NCBI GenBank assembly: GCA_964458715.1
Contig: CAYWJP010000004.1
Coordinates: 1-41,998, forward strand
Source of the DNA: UBA2773 sp964458715
GTDB lineage: Bacteria; Patescibacteriota; Minisyncoccia; Moranbacterales; DUUL01
Direction of reading: 5' to 3'
DNA: 41,998 nt
Under the pieces are notes generated by a model, which saw only the letters and a program-made list of their open reading frames with translations, was not told where the DNA came from and made no database searches. Shown here piece by piece: positions 8,832-15,830 of this stretch. The translations under genes and the position numbers were made by a program. The first letter of the stretch is position 1, and every line of letters begins with the position of its first letter.

Positions 8832-8879
8832 GCCCGTTAAATTATTTTAAGCGAAGCTTGAAATACTATTTAACTGGGC
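8832..8879. promoter_or_regulatory. Long hairpin in the divergent intergenic region
   Basis: The arms GCCCGTTAAAT and ATTTAACTGGGC pair outside, and ATTTTAAGC/GCTTGAAAT pair inside around a GAA loop. The result is a nearly continuous hairpin of about 20 bp, followed on the plus strand by TTTT. On the minus strand it ends 11 nt before the ATG of the small membrane protein gene, so it would lie in that leader. A role as attenuator, small RNA or terminator is open. Confidence 0.6.
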
Positions 8880-8910
8880 TTTTAATAATTAATTCAACTC
8901 TTTATTTACA

Positions 8911-8940
8911 CAAAAACCAAACTTAACGTTTGGTTTTTTG
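8911..8940 (+). terminator. Terminator-like hairpin without an obvious upstream gene
   Basis: The stem AACCAAAC-TTAA-CGTTTGGTT (AACCAAAC pairs with GTTTGGTT) is followed by a plus-strand T-run TTTTTTG; the minus side also has T5. On the plus strand no protein gene precedes it closely, so with the 8832-8879 hairpin it could end a short non-coding transcript. Confidence 0.6.
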
Positions 8941-9246
8941 TTTTATATTTGAATTTTTTGAAATTGAAATTTTTGATAAAATCTAAAGTATCTTTCCCTC
9001 TCATCAGGAAATTTTCTTACTATGATTTTTATTTTCTTAAACAAATATTTTTTCATTTGACCTGAAATTAAGAAATTAAATAATTACTATTTCAGATAAT
9101 GACATCCTACCATTTTAATAAATATTTGTCAAGAGAACGTGAAACAAAATTATATATAAATCTTAATGATCCTTATTCTAAGCCCTTTGTTGTCTTACGT
9201 TTAATAAAATTATTCTGGACACTTTTGCAAATTTCAATAAATACTC
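8941..9246. other. AT-rich intergenic stretch
   Basis: No gene is seen in this 306-nt piece between the terminator-like hairpin and the TrmB-type gene promoter. One inverted repeat, CTGAAAT/ATTTCAG, lies at about 9062-9098 behind TTGACC at about 9057. The first copy of a TTGCAAAT direct repeat lies at 9225-9232. Confidence 0.5.
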
Positions 9247-9254
9247 TTGCAAAT
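9225..9254 (+). promoter_or_regulatory. Direct repeat TTGCAAAT x2, possible operator
   Basis: TTGCAAAT occurs at 9225-9232 and again at 9247-9254, 22 bp apart (about two helical turns). The second copy contains the -35 hexamer of the downstream regulator gene. Autoregulation by the TrmB-type protein is a reasonable inference. Confidence 0.4.
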
Positions 9255-9275
9255 GTTAGTTTAAAATGTCATAAT
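9247..9275 (+). promoter_or_regulatory. Promoter of the TrmB-type regulator gene
   Basis: TTGCAA (9247-9252), a 17-nt spacer and CATAAT (9270-9275). Its position puts the transcription start near 9282. This excludes the TTG at 9275 as a start codon and supports the ATG at 9302. Confidence 0.65.
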
Positions 9276-9301
9276 TGAACGTTAATAAAATAAGCGATTC
9301 A

Positions 9302-10018
9302 ATGAAAAGCTATAATTATTTATCCAGTGAACTTTGCAAATTAGGAATAAGCAAAAAAGAAGCCGATGTCTATTTGGTTTTATTGGAATTGGGATATTGT
9401 AGTGTCCAAAAAATAGCCCAAAAACTTGAACTAAGTCGACCTACGGTTTACCGAGTCTTAAAAGATCTCAAAAAGAAAAATCTAATAAATACTATTCAAA
9501 AAGGCAAACGAAACTACTTTATTGCCGGCTCTCCTGACACTCTTTTGAATATGCTTAAAATTAAAAAAAGACAGGCTGAAGAACAGGAACGAGAGTTTTT
9601 AAGAATAATTAACACCCTTCAAGATCAATATAGCTTCTCTTCTAAAGAAAACATTATTGAAATTTTTACTGACAAAAAAATGCGATTAGCGATAGAAAGA
9701 CTAGCCAACTGTCAATCTTCAAAAATTTATGTCCTTTCAACTGTTTCGAACAAAGATATCAGTCAGACTTTATCAAACCTTCACAAAAAATTAGGGGCTT
9801 CTTTCGAAGTAAAACAACTTCACTCTTTCAAAATGAAGAATAGGTCTAAAAGCTTTATCGAAAATAAGTTTTTAAAAAATAACATAATCGACCAAAACAT
9901 TGTCATTGCCGATAAAATCTTTGTTTTCGAAAAAAAGGCTATTCAAATTATCAAACAAAAAAACGTAATTAAATCCTACAAATTACTATTTAATTCACTT
10001 TGGAATAATTTGAAATAG
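9302..10018 (+). CDS. TrmB-family winged-helix transcriptional regulator
   Basis: The N-terminal domain (first 75 residues or so) is a winged helix: GISKKEADVYLVLLELG, then SVQKIAQKLELSRPTVYRVLKDLKKKNLI with the recognition helix SRPTVYRVLKDL, and a wing at TIQKGKRNYFIAG. A coiled coil (KIKKRQAEEQEREF) follows. The C-terminal half resembles the TrmB effector domain (NIIEIFTDKKMRLAIERL), where a sugar or similar ligand would bind. The frame is open from a TTG at 9275, but that codon lies inside the -10 element, so the ATG at 9302 is the likely start (238 residues). It is transcribed alone, ends at a strong bidirectional terminator, and may regulate itself or the divergent small membrane gene. 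Confidence 0.85.
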   Translation: MKSYNYLSSELCKLGISKKEADVYLVLLELGYCSVQKIAQKLELSRPTVYRVLKDLKKKNLINTIQKGKRNYFIAGSPDTLLNMLKIKKRQAEEQEREFLRIINTLQDQYSFSSKENIIEIFTDKKMRLAIERLANCQSSKIYVLSTVSNKDISQTLSNLHKKLGASFEVKQLHSFKMKNRSKSFIENKFLKNNIIDQNIVIADKIFVFEKKAIQIIKQKNVIKSYKLLFNSLWNNLK

Positions 10019-10024
10019 AAATTA

Positions 10025-10077
10025 TTTTAGATAAACAAAAAACCGTCTCCCTAGAACGGTTTTTTGTTTATCTAAAA
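10025..10077. terminator. Strong bidirectional terminator
   Basis: A 22-bp stem (10025-10046 with 10056-10077) with a 9-nt loop CTCCCTAGA. The inner part is AAAAAACCGT/ACGGTTTTTT. It separates the convergent TrmB-type gene and the two-module secreted protein gene, and gives U-runs on both strands. Confidence 0.93.
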
Positions 10078-10084
10078 GTATTTA

Positions 10085-10912
10085 TTATTCAATCACCTTA
10101 ACTTTATATTTAACTCCATGCATTAACCCAGGAATAGTAATTTCTCCTCTTGCATTCGTTACTACTTCACCAGCAAAAGTTTTAGTTTTTTCTGGTCCTA
10201 GATAAGCCCACAAATGAACTTTAGTGGCCTCTTTTAATCGTTCACCTTTTTCATCCAACATTCTAGCACTTAAAGTAAATGGAAGCGCAATATCTCTATC
10301 CCCTTCTTTGTATTTGAATTTATATTTTCCAGGCAAAACGTTAATAACCTCTAGTACCTGATTTTCGTCAGTTCTTCCGTAATAAGCTGAAAACCAATCG
10401 CTATCATCAATCTGAGCTTTGCATTTAATTCGAGTTTTATTATCTTTTTTACTAACGCTTGAGTCATCATTGTCCGAAAATTCAAATTTATATTTAACAT
10501 CAGGATTCAATCCCGCAACTTTCAACCAACCGTCTTTATCGGTTTCAACAGTAGAAATAGCCGTTTTAACTCCAGCTGCAGTTTCATAAAATAAATCAAC
10601 ATTAGTCTTTTCTTTTAACCTTCTGCCATCTAGATCGAGCATTCTAGCTTTCAAAGCAACTGTTTGTCCAGATTTTTGATCTTCAGTATCAACCTTAGCT
10701 TCATACCAACCGGGTAACATATTTTTAAGCTCTAAAACTCCAGTATAGTCAGCTCTGGCAGTTAAAGCTCGAAACCAATCATTACCTTGCTCTGCATAAA
10801 TTTTTACCCGAGCATTACTTGTGTCTGTTCCCGAAAAAGCCTGCGTAGCCAATGGCATCACCAAAAAACCTCCAATGACTAAAACCGTCATTTTTAAAAC
10901 GTTTTGTTTCAT
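10085..10912 (-). CDS. Secreted protein with two tandem homologous modules
   Basis: The N-terminus is a Sec signal peptide: basic MKQNVLK, hydrophobic core MTVLVIGGFLVMPLA, probable cleavage after TQA. Two repeats of about 115 residues follow (about 34-154 and 158-275). Each has a DWF...Y/R core (NDWFRALTARADYTGVLEL and DSDWFSAYYGRTDENQVLEV), a LPGWYEAK/LPGKYKFK strand, ARMLD..G.RLKE, and a final strand-rich part (AGLNPDVKYKFE and PGLMHGVKYKVK). The fold looks like an all-beta, carboxypeptidase-regulatory or Ig-like surface domain, but I do not recognise the family. No membrane anchor or catalytic motif is seen. A cell-surface or secreted adhesion or structural role is inference. Confidence 0.75.
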   Translation of the reverse strand: MKQNVLKMTVLVIGGFLVMPLATQAFSGTDTSNARVKIYAEQGNDWFRALTARADYTGVLELKNMLPGWYEAKVDTEDQKSGQTVALKARMLDLDGRRLKEKTNVDLFYETAAGVKTAISTVETDKDGWLKVAGLNPDVKYKFEFSDNDDSSVSKKDNKTRIKCKAQIDDSDWFSAYYGRTDENQVLEVINVLPGKYKFKYKEGDRDIALPFTLSARMLDEKGERLKEATKVHLWAYLGPEKTKTFAGEVVTNARGEITIPGLMHGVKYKVKVIE

Positions 10913-10946
10913 ATTATTTTTTATTTTTTAAAAATTACCAGAGCCC

Positions 10947-11888
10947 TTATAACTTAATTATAAAATCCTCTAGTGCCTCCTTTATGTTTATTTTCCCAGA
11001 TTTAGAATTTATGTCAAGTAAAAATGCTCTTTGATAAATTTTTTTTATTTGAGTAACCCCAAACTGCCCTAACTGAGACAAAGTTTTCTGAGCCACATAA
11101 GGATGTAATCCTGTTTTTTGGGCTATTTCTTGAAAATTAAAAATCCCTTTTTCTTTGCAACTTGATACTAAAGCCAAATTCCTTATTTGAAAAATCATCA
11201 TTGATAAAATATAAAAACCGTCTGCCCCTTTATCCAACAAAGAAATTAATAGCTCATGTGCTCTTTTCTTATTTTGATTTCCTACAGCATCTACTAAATC
11301 AAAAATTTTTGCACTAACCTCACCTTCGCCTAATTCATCAATATCTTTTTCAGTTATAATTTCCCCTAATTTAAAATTAATTAATTTCTCTAGTTCTCGA
11401 TCTAGCAACCACAAATTACTATTCAAAATCATTGCTAATTTTTTAATTGCTCTTGGCTCAATTTCATTTATTCCCTTTAACTTATTGGCAATAAAATTTT
11501 CCGCTTCTAAAACTGTAATTTTTTTAAATTCCGTTACGTCTCCTTTCTTTTTTAAATAATTCAATAGTTTGTTCGCTCGAGGCTTACCTCTCCAAGTAAT
11601 TACCAATTGAATATCTTTTAAAAAACTAAATTTATTCTTCAAAAAATCCAAAACTCGTTCTTGATCTCTTGTGCTATATTCAAAAATATTTTCTAAAATA
11701 ATCAATTTATTTTTAGCAAAAAGTCCTCCGCCTTGGCCTAAAGAACGCAAAAAATCTTCGACCAGGCTTTCACCACCATCGAAGATTTCCACTAAAGTTT
11801 GAGGATTTTTTTCGGCAAAATCTTTTTTCAATTCCCGTACCGCTTGATGAGTTAAAAAATCTTCCTCCCCACAAAATACTCTTAGCAA
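10947..11888 (-). CDS. holA: DNA polymerase III, delta subunit
   Basis: Clamp-loader subunit that opens the beta clamp. The 313-residue protein begins with the family pattern LRVFCGEEDFLTHQAVREL. It continues with LGQGGGLFAKNKLIILEN, the region usually written F...KLVVIEN, and ends in the delta C-terminal domain (LLISLLDKGADGFYILSMMIFQIRNL). The starting codon is TTG at 11888; no in-frame ATG lies near. Together with holB at 20928 it supplies two of the clamp-loader parts. An R1 element lies upstream, between it and the DUF3048 gene. Confidence 0.92.
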   Translation of the reverse strand: MLRVFCGEEDFLTHQAVRELKKDFAEKNPQTLVEIFDGGESLVEDFLRSLGQGGGLFAKNKLIILENIFEYSTRDQERVLDFLKNKFSFLKDIQLVITWRGKPRANKLLNYLKKKGDVTEFKKITVLEAENFIANKLKGINEIEPRAIKKLAMILNSNLWLLDRELEKLINFKLGEIITEKDIDELGEGEVSAKIFDLVDAVGNQNKKRAHELLISLLDKGADGFYILSMMIFQIRNLALVSSCKEKGIFNFQEIAQKTGLHPYVAQKTLSQLGQFGVTQIKKIYQRAFLLDINSKSGKINIKEALEDFIIKL

Positions 11889-11924
11889 GAATTTAACTTA
11901 ATTTTAAAACTATAAACCCAAGAA

Positions 11925-12040
11925 GCTTCACATTCGAGCAAATTTTAAAGAAAAATTGAGCAACGAGCGAAGTTTACTCGAATTCGTAAATGGAGCGAGT
12001 AGCGGAAATTTTTATTTAAAAGTTGCCGAACGTGTAGTCT
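11925..12040 (-). repeat. R1 structured repeat, copy F (divergent)
   Basis: The outer stem is CACATTCG (11929-11936) with CGAACGTG (12027-12034), one mismatch. The second stem is long and AT-rich (CAAATTTTAAAG... with ...TTTAAAAGTTG). The apical part has TTTAC-TCGAATTC-GTAAA, followed by GGAGCGAGTAGCGG, which resembles the GAGTGAGTGGCG of other copies. It is the most diverged copy. On the minus strand it starts a few bases after the TAG stop of the DUF3048 gene (12044). Confidence 0.65.
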
Positions 12041-12043
12041 CGA

Positions 12044-13243
12044 CTAGTTGACTAAGTCTTCAGCATAAGAAACCCCAGGATCCCAATCAACCTTCATGTT
12101 TGGATAAACGACATTTAACCAAATTTGCCCCGGAACAAATTTAATATCCATTCCGTTAGAATCAGTCAAAATTAATTTTGAATCTATCTTGGATTTGTCT
12201 TTACTCCATCGTCCTCTAATTTCCTCACCATTCATAAAATAATAAGCCTCACCAGAATCAATACTATCATACCAAGGATCTCCCAATTCCATATTATTAT
12301 AATGAGGATCTTCTTCCATATCCACGTCCTTGGACAATAATACTACAATATTTTTAGGAGTTATTAGATTGCCGTTGTTTCTGTCAGTTTGTCTCTCTCC
12401 TCCCCAATACCGAATATAGGAATTGGTTTTTTTATCATAATCATAAGAAACTTCCAAATCCCCAGGATATCCAATTTCTAAATTACCCTTTTCTATTCTT
12501 TTTTCTTCAGTCAAATCGGCTTGATGAGGATAACCAGCAAAATTACTGTCCATTCTATAGCCAAAATTATTAGCCGCTTCTATAAGCTTGTCAAACTTAG
12601 CATATCCGCTATCGACACCTCGACTCATCCCTTCTTTTCTGAAACAATAAGCAACGGCTGATTTACCAGCATCACCATTACAATTCAAATTATCAATTAC
12701 TCCACTATTTAAATTTTCAATAAATGAATCCAATTCAGCTCGTCCCCAATGTGCAAAGATCGCATCAAAACCTTTAGCTAAATGCACAAAATCTGGCCGA
12801 GCGCTTCGCATCGAACCAACCTCTTCTGGATTTCCACAAACATAGACTGACATTAGTCGTGTAAAACCAGTAGTCAAAACTGGCATTTCCACAACCATAT
12901 CAGCATCAAACATTCCTGCTGGTGGTCTAGCAGGAACATCAGCCGGTTGCATCACAGCAATCGGTCTTCGATTCCAATTTTCACAAGCCAATCCAGAAAT
13001 TGGACTAACCTCTCCGACATTAATTGCACCCTGTTTAACACTTCCAGGAGTAATTTCAATTAATTCGCCTTTTCGAGAATTTTTGCTACCAACTACCCAC
13101 CAAAGAATACCTGTTATTACGATAATAACTACAAAAAAAGCCACCCATTTTTTCCAAACAAATTCACGCTTATCCCCTGGTTCTTTATCTATATTAGACT
13201 GGCCAGCGAATTGTTTACTATAATCATTTGGATCAATATTCAT
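12044..13243 (-). CDS. DUF3048 (YerB-like) membrane-anchored protein
   Basis: The 399-residue protein has a short cytoplasmic N-terminus, one membrane anchor at about 32-50 (VAFFVVIIVITGILWWVV) and a large extracellular part. The part from SPISGLACENWNRRPIAVMQ through GFTRLMSVYVCG and GSMRSARPDFVHLAKGFDAIFAHWG is the DUF3048 N-terminal domain found in Bacillus YerB. The segment from NIVVLLS to the end fits the DUF3048 C-terminal domain. The family is widespread in Firmicutes and Patescibacteria but has no established activity. Unlike YerB there is no lipobox; anchoring is by a helix. ATG start. An R1 element follows the stop directly. Confidence 0.88.
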   Translation of the reverse strand: MNIDPNDYSKQFAGQSNIDKEPGDKREFVWKKWVAFFVVIIVITGILWWVVGSKNSRKGELIEITPGSVKQGAINVGEVSPISGLACENWNRRPIAVMQPADVPARPPAGMFDADMVVEMPVLTTGFTRLMSVYVCGNPEEVGSMRSARPDFVHLAKGFDAIFAHWGRAELDSFIENLNSGVIDNLNCNGDAGKSAVAYCFRKEGMSRGVDSGYAKFDKLIEAANNFGYRMDSNFAGYPHQADLTEEKRIEKGNLEIGYPGDLEVSYDYDKKTNSYIRYWGGERQTDRNNGNLITPKNIVVLLSKDVDMEEDPHYNNMELGDPWYDSIDSGEAYYFMNGEEIRGRWSKDKSKIDSKLILTDSNGMDIKFVPGQIWLNVVYPNMKVDWDPGVSYAEDLVN

Positions 13244-13334
13244 ATTTGTTTTTAAAAATTATTTTTTATTTATAATTTAATATTAAAAATTCTTAATTAT
13301 ATATTCTTAAATACCATACACTAAACACTCTACG

Positions 13335-14192
13335 TTATTTCTGACAATTCTTACACCAAAATGTTCCTCTTTGTCCAATTTTTATTCTTTCTATAGCACC
13401 TTCACATTCAACGCACTTCTGACCTTTTTTATTATACACTTTTAAAATTTTTTGAAAACCCCCCGGCGCACCACTTGAATCTCGATAATCGCTATCAGTT
13501 GTTCCTCGCAACACAATCGCCTTTTTAAGAATTTTGATAATAAATTGATGTAATTTTTTAATCTCCTCTCGCCTCAAGCTTCCTGCTAATCTTCTTGGAT
13601 CAATTCGAGCCTCAAATAAAGCTTCGGAAGCATAAATATTTCCTATTCCGACAATTAAAGCTTGATCCATTATCAACATCTTAATATTTTTCTTTTTCTT
13701 ATTACGCGTCAGTTGCCAAAAATAATCCACACTAAAAATTTTTTCTAATGGCTCCACTCCCAACCTACTTAAATTTTCATTATCTTCAAGTTTATTTTTT
13801 TCTATTAATTGAATCTTCCCAAATTTTCTTAAATCAGAAAACTCCAAGCTAGCTTTTTCTTTACCTCGCCCCAAACTCCAAGCATGTCGAATATATTGGT
13901 TGACTTTTTCAGAAAAATATTTACTTTTCTTGGAATCATCATCTTTAAATAATAGATGCCCTGTCATTTTCAAATGAATCAACATCACCCAACTACCACT
14001 CAAAAAAATCAAAATATTTTTTCCCCGTCGCTCAACTTTTTCAATCGTCTGCCCAATAATTTCTTTTTTGAAATCTCGCAAAAGCAATTTAATCGACTTC
14101 TCCCAATCTGTCCAAAAATCAACTATTTTAAAACCAATAGTTTTTTCCCTCAAATCCCTTACAACTGTTTCTACTTCTGGCAACTCAGGCAC
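13335..14192 (-). CDS. mutM: Formamidopyrimidine-DNA glycosylase (Fpg/MutM)
   Basis: Bifunctional base-excision repair enzyme removing 8-oxoguanine and formamidopyrimidines. The N-terminus PELPEVETV gives the catalytic Pro2 (proline after Met removal) and Glu3. LKMTGHLL carries the conserved Lys. The helix-two-turn-helix region holds LIVGIGNIYASEALF. The C-terminus is a complete zinc finger with Cys260, Cys263, Cys280 and Cys283 and the Arg of GQRGTFWC. Length (285) is slightly above the usual 270, mostly in a Lys-rich insert (SKKSKYFSEKVNQYIRHAW). It lies 91 nt upstream of the DUF3048 gene on the same strand. ATG start, no Shine-Dalgarno. Confidence 0.97.
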   Translation of the reverse strand: MPELPEVETVVRDLREKTIGFKIVDFWTDWEKSIKLLLRDFKKEIIGQTIEKVERRGKNILIFLSGSWVMLIHLKMTGHLLFKDDDSKKSKYFSEKVNQYIRHAWSLGRGKEKASLEFSDLRKFGKIQLIEKNKLEDNENLSRLGVEPLEKIFSVDYFWQLTRNKKKKNIKMLIMDQALIVGIGNIYASEALFEARIDPRRLAGSLRREEIKKLHQFIIKILKKAIVLRGTTDSDYRDSSGAPGGFQKILKVYNKKGQKCVECEGAIERIKIGQRGTFWCKNCQK

Positions 14193-14267
14193 AAAAATTT
14201 ATTTAATATTTAAATCACCATGAACGTTACTTCTAAATATTCCATTCATCCAATTTCTAAAAATTCT

Positions 14268-14431
14268 AAATCACAAATTCAAAGTACCAAATTCCAAACA
14301 AGCACCAATATTTAAAATTCAAATGTTCAAAATATCCTGCTTGCCTAAATATATAAACTCAAGAAAGTTTTGGATTTAAAAAATTGTAATTTGTGATTTA
14401 TTTGGAATTTGTAATTTTGGATTTGTAATTT
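14268..14431. repeat. R4 AT-rich inverted-repeat element, copy 1
   Basis: The two halves are imperfect inverted repeats of about 60 nt: the left has AAATCACAAATTC and CCAAATTCCAAA, and the right has the complements (GAATTTGTAATTTTGG, AATTGTAATTTGTGATTT). It carries no gene. The right end overlaps the stop codon of the permease gene (14430-14432). The layout is MITE-like, but no transposase or target duplication was seen. Confidence 0.8.
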
Positions 14432-15566
14432 ATTTAAAAACACCAATCACTTCCAAAATTGTTCCGAGGACAAAAGCCAAGGACAAAATTATTGCTAAAC
14501 GCTTACTCAAATCATTTTTTAAAACCACTTTTCTTTTTTTCTTCCGCTTAACTTTGGAATAAACTCCAATTAAAATTATTCCATACAATCCTCCTGTGAT
14601 TGCCCCGGTCAATCCTACTACACCAGTCAAATTTCGAATTCCCATCAAATATAATCCAAAAGGCACAGTAGTTGCTAAAAGCCAAGCTAAATATTTATTA
14701 ACTCCCTGATCCCACCAATAAACTTCTCGAAGAGATTGCGAAATAACAATATAAGAAGTTATCACTGCTAGAAGACCGAACATTAAAGCCAGCACCATCA
14801 TTCGACTATCCAATTGAGAACTCAATCCAGTTAAAACATCAGGACTAGTATTAATTCCCGTAACTCCAATCATCAAAAAAGCGAAAAAAGCAATCAAAGC
14901 TACTGGCAAGACTGTCCCCCAAACAATAGCACTTCTGATTTTACGTTTTTCGTTTTTCAAAAGTCGACAAACCTCAGGGATAGCAGCTTGACCACCAATG
15001 GCAAAAAAGATGACTCCATAAGGTAGCAATAAATTTTCAAAATTTAACAACTCATAATTATCAAAATCCCAATAGCCCAAACTTCGCCAACTCAAACCGC
15101 CAATCGCTACTATCAATAAAATCGCCAAAAAAGACTCCGCTTTAGCAATCGTTTTTAAACCAAAAAGAACTACGGCCGTTTCGATTAAAAATAAAATTAT
15201 TGTATAAAAAAATAATGTTCCGCCCCACCAAGGACTCAAAAGTTGATGTAAAAAAATTCCACCCAAAATAATATAAGCCACCAAAGTTCCATGCTTTCCT
15301 AAAAGAGTAATTAAGAAGGCAATCTTTTTGAAAAAACCATTAAAATAAACCCCCACATAACCTACCATTCGATGTTTTTCGGAGATTGAAAGAACAATCT
15401 CAGCATAAATCAAGTGCAAAATAAGTTGAGCAGTATATAGCAACGGAAAATAAATAAGAATAGATAAAATTCCCGCTTTTTGAACAACATAAGGCACTGC
15501 GAAAATTCCCGCTCCCAAAACCGTTCCAGCTAAAATTGCTACTGCCTTAAAATAATTTCTACTCAT
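14430..15566 (-). CDS. Aromatic amino acid permease (Tyr/Trp permease family)
   Basis: Integral membrane transporter of 378 residues with about ten to eleven hydrophobic segments. The N-terminus FKAVAILAGTVLGAGIFAVPYVVQKAG is the signature of the hydroxy/aromatic amino acid permease family (Trp_Tyr_perm), with the GAG.FA.P unwound-helix motif. PYGVIFFAIGGQAAIPEV matches the later family motif in helix 6. It most likely imports tyrosine, tryptophan or a related amino acid by proton symport, which fits an organism with reduced amino-acid synthesis. Substrate specificity cannot be read from the sequence. ATG start. An R4 element abuts its stop codon. Confidence 0.85.
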   Translation of the reverse strand: MSRNYFKAVAILAGTVLGAGIFAVPYVVQKAGILSILIYFPLLYTAQLILHLIYAEIVLSISEKHRMVGYVGVYFNGFFKKIAFLITLLGKHGTLVAYIILGGIFLHQLLSPWWGGTLFFYTIILFLIETAVVLFGLKTIAKAESFLAILLIVAIGGLSWRSLGYWDFDNYELLNFENLLLPYGVIFFAIGGQAAIPEVCRLLKNEKRKIRSAIVWGTVLPVALIAFFAFLMIGVTGINTSPDVLTGLSSQLDSRMMVLALMFGLLAVITSYIVISQSLREVYWWDQGVNKYLAWLLATTVPFGLYLMGIRNLTGVVGLTGAITGGLYGIILIGVYSKVKRKKKRKVVLKNDLSKRLAIILSLAFVLGTILEVIGVFK

Positions 15567-15644
15567 CTTTTGTTTTTTATTTCAGAGATAAACCGTTTCC
15601 TCTTAATTATCATTTTAAAAAAATACTTTATTTGATTTTGTTTC

Positions 15645-15781
15645 AATTTTTAATTTTTAATTTTATAATTTTATAAATAAATTTTAATTTTTAAACCTGC
15701 CTGCCGGTAGGCAGGTTCGAAACAGCTCGCGCGCGAAGTTTAAAAATTAGAGTTTAAGTTTTATTTAAAAATTAAAAATTG
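15645..15781. repeat. R4-like AT-rich inverted-repeat element with nested R2 palindrome
   Basis: The left half, starting CAATTTTTAATTTTTAA, and the right half, ending TTTAAAAATTAAAAATTG, are inverted repeats of about 45-50 nt. The GC-rich centre contains the R2 palindrome (15694-15717) and a CTCGCGCGCGAAG stretch. It lies between the polA and permease genes and carries no gene. Confidence 0.7.
15694..15717. repeat. R2 palindrome, copy 1
   Basis: The core is ACCTGCCTGCCGG followed by TAGGCAGGT, near-perfectly self-complementary. It occurs three times in the window (also 31374-31393 and 32435-32456). This copy sits at the centre of an R4-like element. Confidence 0.85.
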
Positions 15782-15782
15782 G

Positions 15783-15806
15783 ATTGAACAATCTCCCGAT
15801 TGTTAA
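15783..15806 (-). terminator. Hairpin downstream of polA
   Basis: On the minus strand AACAATC-GGGA-GATTGTT follows the polA stop at a distance of about 27 nt, with two tandem TGAACAAT units between. It has no clean U-run, so termination is only probable. Confidence 0.4.
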
Positions 15807-15830
15807 TTATTAATTGTTCATTGTTCATTG

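Noticed and set aside
9275..9301. TTG start for the TrmB-type regulator
   Set aside because: The codon lies in the -10 element of the promoter, so it would not be transcribed.
15711..15735. GGTTCGAAAC resembling a tRNA T-loop
   Set aside because: No cloverleaf can be drawn around it; it is the edge of the R2 palindrome inside an R4-like element.
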